Made by a program: the position numbers and the translations under genes. Positions 58,251-64,000 of a DNA stretch of 64,000 nucleotides are shown here, piece after piece; position 1 is the first letter of the stretch; each line of letters begins with the position of its first letter. The stretch is from Extensimonas soli (GTDB taxonomy: Bacteria > Pseudomonadota > Gammaproteobacteria > Burkholderiales > Burkholderiaceae_C), in NCBI RefSeq assembly GCF_029211265.1, contig NZ_JARGEL010000028.1, forward strand, positions 131,674 through 195,673, written 5' to 3'. Under the pieces are notes generated by a model, which worked only from the letters and a program-made list of their open reading frames with translations, had not been told where the DNA came from and searched no databases.

Positions 58251-58286
58251 ACGGCCCACCGCTGCGTGGGCCGTCGTCGTTTTTGT
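58251..58286 (+). terminator. rho-independent terminator after rplY
   Basis: ACGGCCCAC (58251-58259), loop CGCTGC, GTGGGCCGT (58266-58274) form a perfect 9-base-pair stem, followed by CGTCGTTTTTG. It ends the rplY transcript, 16 bases before the pth start, so pth may need its own promoter or rely on read-through. Confidence 0.8.
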
Positions 58287-58301
58287 CCCGATAATCTTTG
58301 C

Positions 58302-58937
58302 ATGATCAAACTCTTCGTCGGCTTGGGCAACCCCGGCCCGGAATACGAGAGCACACGCCACAACGCGGGCTTTTGGTGGCTGGACGCGGCGGCGCAGGCG
58401 CTGGGGGTGCAACTGGTGCCGGAGCGCAGCTACCACGGGCTCGTCGCGCGCACCAACATCCAGGGGCGCAGCGTGTGGCTGCTCGAGCCGCAGACCTTCA
58501 TGAACCTCTCGGGCAAGTCGGTGGCTGCGCTCGCGCGCTTTTACAAGATCGCGCCCGAGGAAGTCCTCGTCGCGCACGACGAACTCGACCTGCCCGCGGG
58601 CCAGGTCAAGCTCAAACGCGGGGGCGGCCACGCCGGCCACAATGGTTTGCGCGACATCCATGCGCAGCTGGGCGCGTCCGACTACTGGCGCCTGCGCATA
58701 GGCATAGGGCATCCGGGCGTGAAAGCGGAGGTGATCCACTGGGTGCTGCAAAAGCCCTCGCCCGAACAACGCCGGCTGATCGAAGCCGCCATCGCACACA
58801 GTTTGCAGGCCTTGCCCGCGCTACTGCATGGCGACATGGCAAAGGCCACGCTGCTCATCCACACCACCGCTGCGCCACGCCCCAAACCCCAGCGGCCCAA
58901 GCCAGGCCCCTCGGCAGCGCCCGAGGCGGACACTTGA
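58302..58937 (+). CDS. pth: peptidyl-tRNA hydrolase
   Basis: A 211-residue Pth that releases tRNA from stalled peptidyl-tRNA. [20 protein letters not shown] holds the catalytic His20 and Asn21, and [30 protein letters not shown] and HNGLRDI are conserved. The C-terminus has a Pro-rich tail ([20 protein letters not shown]) beyond the usual end at about 190-195 residues. The ATG at 58302 is the family start; the 12-residue frame before it lies inside the terminator. It converges on the ferredoxin gene. Confidence 0.96.
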   Translation: MIKLFVGLGNPGPEYESTRHNAGFWWLDAAAQALGVQLVPERSYHGLVARTNIQGRSVWLLEPQTFMNLSGKSVAALARFYKIAPEEVLVAHDELDLPAGQVKLKRGGGHAGHNGLRDIHAQLGASDYWRLRIGIGHPGVKAEVIHWVLQKPSPEQRRLIEAAIAHSLQALPALLHGDMAKATLLIHTTAAPRPKPQRPKPGPSAAPEADT

Positions 58938-58942
58938 AATTT

Positions 58943-58990
58943 CTATTTTGATAGCAATAAGCGCTTGTCCATCAAGCGCTAGAGGACAAA
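58943..58990. repeat. dispersed intergenic repeat forming a bidirectional hairpin
   Basis: AGCGCTTG (58960-58967), TCCAT, CAAGCGCT (58973-58980) is a perfect 8-base inverted repeat, flanked by TTTTGATAGCAATA and AGAGGACAAAAA. It fills the 60-base gap between the convergent pth and ferredoxin genes and could terminate both. The TTGTCCAT-AAGCGCT arm recurs at 63313-63328 with one change. Read on the minus strand it matches the dispersed element seen at 2548 and 4199 in its outer parts. Confidence 0.6.
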
Positions 58991-58997
58991 AACATCC

Positions 58998-59968
<971 letters not shown>

Positions 59969-60013
59969 GGCAGGCAGGAAAAGAAGATGAAGGGATCGCT
60001 TGCCCGTGAGCTC

Positions 60014-60436
60014 TCAGGCGCGCCCGATGATGGACGCCGTGGCCATGAGCTCCTCGAGCAGCGCGAGCGCCACCTTGCCCGACATCGCGTACGGGTCGAG
60101 CTCGGGCTTTTCGGAGTATTTGAGCAGGATGGAGTGGTTGATTTTGGCGAGGTTTGCCTGCCCCATGGTCCAGCCACCGAAGCGGCGCTCGCAGATTTCC
60201 TCGTAGGCCAGCAGTTCGACCTGGCGGTGGCGCGCATCGTGCAGGATGTGGCTGTAGAGCCTGTTGACCGCAGCGCGGCCGCCCTCTATGGCCTGCAGGA
60301 AAATGCCGCCGCCATAGCACAGGATGCCCGTGATGCCGCTCGCGGGGTTGTGGCTGCGCGATTCGGCAAGAATGGCCTCGATCGCGTCGGGGGAAGGATC
60401 GACCGCGCGGCTCGCATACACCAGGCGCACCAGCAT
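60014..60436 (-). CDS. BLUF-domain blue-light sensor
   Basis: A 140-residue single-domain BLUF protein that binds FAD and senses blue light. The photochemical residues are all present: Tyr7 (RLVYASRA), Asn30 (SHNPASGITG) and Gln48 (FLQAIEGG), with Trp89 and Met91 (GGWTMG) in the switching strand. The LYSHILHDARHRQVELL segment is typical. There is no output domain, so it must signal through protein-protein contact, as in PixD/AppA-type short BLUF proteins. It starts two bases after the folE stop codon, so the two are cotranscribed. Confidence 0.93.
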   Translation of the reverse strand: MLVRLVYASRAVDPSPDAIEAILAESRSHNPASGITGILCYGGGIFLQAIEGGRAAVNRLYSHILHDARHRQVELLAYEEICERRFGGWTMGQANLAKINHSILLKYSEKPELDPYAMSGKVALALLEELMATASIIGRA

Positions 60437-60438
60437 GT

Positions 60439-61170
60439 TCAGCTCCGGCCAGGGATGAGCGAAAGGAATTCACGGCGCAGGTTCGCGTCCTTGAGGAACA
60501 CGCCGCGCATGACGGAGTTGAGCATCTTGCTGTCCGGCTCGCGCACGCCGCGCCAGGACATGCAAAAGTGGCTGGCCTCCATGACGATGGCCAGGCCGTC
60601 GGGCTGGGTTTTTTCGATGATGAGGTCGGCGAGCTGCACCACGGCCTCTTCCTGGATTTGCGGGCGGCCCATGACCCAATCGACCAGGCGCGCGTATTTC
60701 GACAGGCCGATCACGTTGGTGTGTTCGTTGGGCAGGATGCCGATCCAGATTTTGCCGATCACCGGGCACAGGTGGTGGCTGCAGGCGCTGCGCACGGTGA
60801 GCGGGCCGACGATCATGAGCTCGTTGAGGTGCTCGGCGTTGGGAAATTCGGTGAGCGCTGGTTGCGACGCGTAGCGGCCCTTGAACACCTCATTGAGGTA
60901 CATTTTGGCGACGCGGCGCGCGGTATCGCGCGTGTTGTGATCGCCGTCGGTGTCTATGACCAGGCTGTCTAGCACACCCTGCATCTTGAGTTCGACTTCA
61001 TCGAGCAGTTTTTCGAGCTCGCCGGGTTCGATGAATTCGGCGATGTTGTCGTTGGCATGAAAGCGCTTGCGCGCGGCAAGGAGGCGCTCGCGGATCTTGA
61101 CGGAAACAGGCGTGCCTTCGTCTTCGGTCATAGGCGGTGGCGTCATGGTGGCGGCAAGGGGTCTGAGCAT
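60439..61170 (-). CDS. folE: GTP cyclohydrolase I
   Basis: A 243-residue GCH-I, which converts GTP to 7,8-dihydroneopterin triphosphate for folate. Zinc and active-site residues are in SACSHHLCPVIGKIWIGILP, and GLSKYARLVDWVMGRPQIQE and MSWRGVREPDSKM are family blocks. The N-terminus is uncertain: ATG codons at 61170, 61146 and 61131 are all in frame and none has a strong ribosome-binding site. The dihydroneopterin-triphosphate pyrophosphatase gene nudB lies 2.2 kb upstream on the same strand. The two-base gap to the BLUF gene suggests a functional or expression link to light. Confidence 0.95.
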   Translation of the reverse strand: MLRPLAATMTPPPMTEDEGTPVSVKIRERLLAARKRFHANDNIAEFIEPGELEKLLDEVELKMQGVLDSLVIDTDGDHNTRDTARRVAKMYLNEVFKGRYASQPALTEFPNAEHLNELMIVGPLTVRSACSHHLCPVIGKIWIGILPNEHTNVIGLSKYARLVDWVMGRPQIQEEAVVQLADLIIEKTQPDGLAIVMEASHFCMSWRGVREPDSKMLNSVMRGVFLKDANLRREFLSLIPGRS

Positions 61171-61204
61171 GACAGGGATGTTAACAGCGATCGCAACCCC
61201 CTGA

Positions 61205-61274
61205 TTACAAGGGTTTTTGAGCGCTCACGCATACGTAGAAAGCGCAAGCAGCTACTTAAATGATAGCTACCGAG
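61205..61274. repeat. dispersed intergenic repeat, copy 4
   Basis: In the 105-base gap between folE and clsB, AAGCGCAAGCAGCTA at 61240-61254 is the reverse complement of 15 of the 16 bases of the core at 2561 and 4205. It is flanked by TGATAGCTAC on one side and TTTTTGAGCGCTC on the other. Confidence 0.6.
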
Positions 61275-61275
61275 G

Positions 61276-62493
61276 TCAATAGCGCTTGCCCGTGACCCAG
61301 AGCGCCAGACGCATCAGGCCGTAGGCGAGCCAGTCGAGCACGCGCTCGCGCAAGGGCCTTTGCAGGTAGCGCGCCGGATCGACCCGCTGCCCCGCGTGCT
61401 CCATGGCGTGCACGAGGCGCGCGCGCAACGCGCACGCAAACGCGCCGTCCTCCACCACCACGTTGGCCTCGCGCGCGAGCAGCAGGCTCAAGGGCTCGAG
61501 GTTGGACGAGCCCACCGTGGCCCAGGGCTTTTCGCCCTGCGCGTCGATCACGGCCACCTTGGCGTGCAAAAAGCTGGGCGCGTATTCGTGCATCTCCACG
61601 CCGGCTTCGAACAGCACGCCATAGACAGGCTTGGCCGCGTGGTACTGCATGAAGTATTCGTAACGCCCTTGCAGCAGCAGACGCACGCGCACGCCGCGCC
61701 GCGCTGCAAGCACGAGTGCGCGGCGCAGCTTGTGTCCGGGGATGAAGTAGGCGTTGGCAATGATGATCTCCTGCCGCGCCGCAGCGATCGCGCGCAGGTA
61801 GGCTTTTTCGATGTGGCCGCGGAAGCGCAGGTTGTCGCGCAGCACCAGCGCAGCGCGCACGCCGGGCGCATCACGCTGCAAGCGCGCAGCGTGCCGCGTC
61901 GCACTGGCCGCGCGCAACGCACGCACGGCCTCGGGCAGGTCGCGCCGGCGCAGGTCGCGCACGGCCTCGATGCGCCACCAGAGCTGCTCCATCGCCTCGC
62001 TTGCCTGCGCCACCAGGCTGCCCGCGACTTCCACGGCAAAGTCCAGCCGCGGCGCGGCGAGCGGCCCGTGGTTGGGGTCATGAAAATCGTCGAGGATGTT
62101 GATGCCGCCGCAAAACAGCAGCCAGCCATCGACCACGCAGAGCTTGCGGTGCAGGCGCCGCCAATGGCGCGGCGAGAGCAGGCCAAACCATCCGGGCGGC
62201 GCATAGACGCGCCACTGCACGCCAGCCTCCTTGAAGCGGCGCGCCCACTCTTGCGGCAGGCGGCCCGTGCCTAAGCCGTCAACCACCACGTGCGTGCGCA
62301 CGCCGCGGCGCGCAGCGCGTTCGAGCGCCTCGGCCACCGCCACGGCAGCGCCCGTGAAGTCGAAGATGTAGGTTTCGAGCTGGATGTCCGACAGCGCCGC
62401 GTCCATGGCCCGCACCAGCGCCGGAAACAGCTCCTGCGCACCTTGCAACAGACGCAAGTGGTGGTCTTTTGCAAAAGTGGCCGCGGGCGCCAT
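61276..62493 (-). CDS. clsB: cardiolipin synthase B-like phospholipase D family protein
   Basis: A 405-residue PLD-superfamily enzyme with two HKD motifs: HRKLCVVDGWLLFCGGIN and HAKVAVIDAQGEKPWATVGS. It likely condenses phosphatidylglycerol (or phosphatidylethanolamine) molecules into cardiolipin at the inner membrane. A C-terminal stretch (LDWLAYGLMRLALWVTG) could bind the membrane; no N-terminal transmembrane helices are seen, which favours ClsB over ClsA. It follows an EEP-family gene by six bases, an arrangement that mirrors the E. coli ybhP-clsB pair. Confidence 0.93.
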   Translation of the reverse strand: MAPAATFAKDHHLRLLQGAQELFPALVRAMDAALSDIQLETYIFDFTGAAVAVAEALERAARRGVRTHVVVDGLGTGRLPQEWARRFKEAGVQWRVYAPPGWFGLLSPRHWRRLHRKLCVVDGWLLFCGGINILDDFHDPNHGPLAAPRLDFAVEVAGSLVAQASEAMEQLWWRIEAVRDLRRRDLPEAVRALRAASATRHAARLQRDAPGVRAALVLRDNLRFRGHIEKAYLRAIAAARQEIIIANAYFIPGHKLRRALVLAARRGVRVRLLLQGRYEYFMQYHAAKPVYGVLFEAGVEMHEYAPSFLHAKVAVIDAQGEKPWATVGSSNLEPLSLLLAREANVVVEDGAFACALRARLVHAMEHAGQRVDPARYLQRPLRERVLDWLAYGLMRLALWVTGKRY

Positions 62494-62499
62494 GGCTGC

Positions 62500-63261
62500 T
62501 CAGGGCGGATCGAGCCGGAATTCAGCGATCAGCGGCAGGTGGTCGGACATGCGCCACCACACGCGCCCGCGCGGCACGAGCAGGCCCAGCGGCTGCAGGC
62601 CGCGCGCGTAGATGTGATCGAGCTGCACCAGCGGCAGGCGCGCGGGGTAGGTATAGGCGCGCGGCGCGTCGAGCTCCATCAGGCCAAACTCCGCGAGCAT
62701 GTGCCTGGTCTGCACGCCCCAGTCGTTGAAATCCCCCGCCACCACCAGCGGATCGCCCGCAGGCACCTCGCGCGTGATGAATTCCTGCAATTGCTGCGTC
62801 TGGCGGATGCGGCTGCCCGGAATCAGACCCAGGTGCACCACGATGCCGTGCAGGCGACGCCCATGCACCTCCACCTCGACGTGCAAGAGCCCGCGCTGCT
62901 CGAAGCGGTGGTCGGAAATGTCCTGATGCTGATGCCCCAGCACGGGCCAGCGCGAAAGCAGCGCATTGCCATGTTCGCCGTGGCGCGTGATGGCGTTGGT
63001 GCGGTACACCGCGTGGTAGCCCTCGGGCGCGAGAAAATCGGCCTGCGGCAATTCGGGCCAGTGCGGAAAATGCTGCGCATAGCGCCGGTGAAGTTTGCGC
63101 ACTTCCTGCAAAAAGACGAGGTCGGCGTCGAGCTGCTGCACCGCCTGCCCGAGGTTGTGGATTTCGAGCCGCCGCGCCGGCCCCAGGCCCTGCACACCCT
63201 TGTGGATGTTGTAAGTGGCGACGCGCAGGATGCGGCCGCTGTCGTGGCTGTGTTTGTGCAT
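62500..63261 (-). CDS. endonuclease/exonuclease/phosphatase family protein (YbhP-like)
   Basis: A 253-residue EEP-fold hydrolase. ATYNIHKGVQG, FLQEV (metal Glu), VVHLGLIPGSR, VVAGDFNDWG and the C-terminal MSDHLPLIAEF contain the metal-binding and catalytic Asn, Glu, Asp and His. Such proteins act on nucleic acids or phosphoesters; next to clsB, an E. coli YbhP-like role in membrane lipid metabolism is possible but not shown. The ATG at 63261 (MHKHSHDSGRILRVATYN) is chosen; the 108-residue upstream frame crosses an intergenic repeat and nudB. Confidence 0.88.
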   Translation of the reverse strand: MHKHSHDSGRILRVATYNIHKGVQGLGPARRLEIHNLGQAVQQLDADLVFLQEVRKLHRRYAQHFPHWPELPQADFLAPEGYHAVYRTNAITRHGEHGNALLSRWPVLGHQHQDISDHRFEQRGLLHVEVEVHGRRLHGIVVHLGLIPGSRIRQTQQLQEFITREVPAGDPLVVAGDFNDWGVQTRHMLAEFGLMELDAPRAYTYPARLPLVQLDHIYARGLQPLGLLVPRGRVWWRMSDHLPLIAEFRLDPP

Positions 63262-63290
63262 CGATGGCCGTGGTTTCAGGGTTTTTGTCT

Positions 63291-63330
63291 CAAAAAAAGG
63301 AGCTGCCTGTGCTTGTCCATTAAGCGCTGG
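63291..63330. repeat. dispersed intergenic repeat, copy 5
   Basis: In the 113-base gap between nudB and the EEP gene, GAGCTGCCTGTGCTTG and then TTGTCCATTAAGCGCT occur at 63299-63328. The second part matches the copy at 58964-58980 with a single change. An AT-rich stretch follows. Confidence 0.55.
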
Positions 63331-63374
63331 TGGTCGATTTGACGATTGGATTTTCGCTATCGACAAAGTAGCAC

Positions 63375-63845
63375 TCACGAAGGCTGCACGGCAACGCGCG
63401 GCAGCAGCAGGATCGCTTCGGCGTTCGACGGCGAAAAGCAGCGCTCGGCGGCCTCGCGCCAAGGCAACCATGCAAATGCGGTGTGCTCGCGCGGATTCAA
63501 TACCACCGGCGTGCCTGCGGGCACCTGCAGGCTGAAGAGGTGCTCGGTGTTGCGCCACACACCGGGCGCGTAGCGGTGCTGCCATTGCGGATAGATCGCA
63601 TAGACATTCTCGAGCTGCCAGTCGCGCAGCACGCCGCCGGGCGCAAGCGCATCGATGCCTGTCTCTTCACGCACCTCGCGCACAGCGGTGTCGTGGAAGC
63701 TCTCGTGCGGGTGGTCTTTGCTGCCGGTCACCGACTGCCAGAACAGCTCGGCGTCGGCACGCCGGATCAAGAGCACCTCGAGTGCCGGCGTGTGGATCAC
63801 CACGAGCACGGACTCGGGGATTTTGTGAGGGCGGGGATCAGACAC
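63375..63845 (-). CDS. nudB: dihydroneopterin triphosphate pyrophosphatase
   Basis: A 156-residue NUDIX hydrolase. The Nudix box GSKDHPHESFHDTAVREVRE followed by ETGI matches GX5EX7REUXEEXGU. PESVLVVIHTPALEVLLIRRA and AFAWLPWREAAERCFSPSNAEAI are typical of NudB/NtpA, which removes pyrophosphate from dihydroneopterin triphosphate after FolE in folate synthesis. The start is GTG at 63845-63843 and overlaps the end of the CcdB-like gene by eight bases, so its translation may be coupled to that gene. A later ATG is not available near the family N-terminus. Confidence 0.92.
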   Translation of the reverse strand: MSDPRPHKIPESVLVVIHTPALEVLLIRRADAELFWQSVTGSKDHPHESFHDTAVREVREETGIDALAPGGVLRDWQLENVYAIYPQWQHRYAPGVWRNTEHLFSLQVPAGTPVVLNPREHTAFAWLPWREAAERCFSPSNAEAILLLPRVAVQPS

Positions 63846-64000
63846 CGGAGATCACGGCATCCAGCGCCGCAACGATATCGCTTGCGTAAGCGCTGAGAGA
63901 ACCCAGCGCCGCCCCCAGATCGCGCACCAGAAACGACGCCACCTGTGGCGCCAGTAGGTATAGGCGTTCTCCCTCGAAATCCACCGCTGGGCACAAATTG
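63838..64000 (-). CDS. CcdB-like protein, C-terminal 53 residues only (window edge)
   Basis: In the frame ending at TGA 63840-63838, the visible sequence runs NLCPAVDFEGERLYLLAPQV and then ASFLVRDLGAALGSLSAYAS, DIVAALDAVISGV, stop. This aligns well with the C-terminal half of the gyrase poison CcdB: (L)xPxV...GE...L.T...A.....LG..V..L......I..A......G(I/V). The functional Trp-Gly-Ile end of F-plasmid CcdB is Ser-Gly-Val here, so toxicity is uncertain. The N-terminus and any ccdA antitoxin lie outside the window. Its stop overlaps the nudB start by eight bases. Confidence 0.6.
   Translation of the reverse strand, partial: NLCPAVDFEGERLYLLAPQVASFLVRDLGAALGSLSAYASDIVAALDAVISGV

Overview
The window is GC-rich betaproteobacterial chromosome, most likely from the Comamonadaceae (Burkholderiales; Acidovorax/Comamonas/Delftia-like). 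Two things point there. One is the housekeeping order lolB - ispE - tRNA-Gln - prs - rplY - pth. The other is a short dispersed element with the core TAGCTGCTTGCGCTTG in several gaps, which I know as a typical Comamonadaceae intergenic repeat. Coding density is very high: no gene-free stretch exceeds 300 bases, and the largest gap is 223 bases. I see no insertion sequence, prophage, CRISPR array or rRNA. There is one tRNA gene.

Left flank (1-4131): housekeeping genes. hslO is cut by the window edge, followed by a gamma-carbonic-anhydrase-like protein, transaldolase, a YciO/Sua5-type protein and a PHP-domain phosphatase.

Centre (4285-47923): about 44 kb of almost uninterrupted acyl-CoA metabolism. 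A leftward CaiB transferase/TauD dioxygenase pair faces a rightward crotonase/MmgE-PrpD pair across a divergent promoter with a PsrA-like palindrome. A long leftward series (8841-35196) follows. It holds four acyl-CoA dehydrogenase genes less one (three in all), an orphan periplasmic binding protein, a tandem duplicate of acyl-CoA ligases, a third ligase, MaoC, two alpha/beta hydrolases, a transglutaminase-like protein, a PECR-like SDR, two PaaI thioesterases, an MBL-fold hydrolase, two complete biotin-dependent acyl-CoA carboxylases, two crotonases and an HMG-CoA-lyase family enzyme. From a second divergent promoter a rightward series (35358-47923) encodes FadH, four acyl-CoA dehydrogenases (two of them an adjacent overlapping pair), a DUF35 protein overlapping a thiolase-fold protein without the nucleophilic Cys, an SDR, a hydratase-2, a crotonase and a second CaiB transferase. 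Together these could activate, desaturate, hydrate, carboxylate and cleave a branched or cyclic carboxylic acid. The carboxylase/crotonase/HMG-lyase set resembles leucine/isovalerate (liu) and acyclic terpene (atu) catabolism. The DUF35/thiolase-fold pair beside an acyl-CoA dehydrogenase pair resembles the retro-aldol step of steroid side-chain degradation. No transcription regulator is encoded in the island. The substrate cannot be named from sequence alone.

Right flank (48053-64000): rapZ converges on a leftward mutY-dynamin-like GTPase pair, with mutM next upstream. Then come a TPR protein, lolB, ispE, tRNA-Gln, prs, rplY and pth, all rightward. A leftward set follows: ferredoxin, LysE exporter, BLUF photoreceptor, folE, clsB, an EEP nuclease-family protein, nudB, and the C-terminal end of a CcdB-like protein cut by the window edge.

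The observations most worth a second look are: the mosaic ligase duplicate; the scarred start region of the first carboxylase, where an inverted repeat encloses the ribosome-binding site and start codon; the likely aldolase module; active-site losses in several crotonases and one SDR; the BLUF-folE pair; and the CcdB-nudB overlap.
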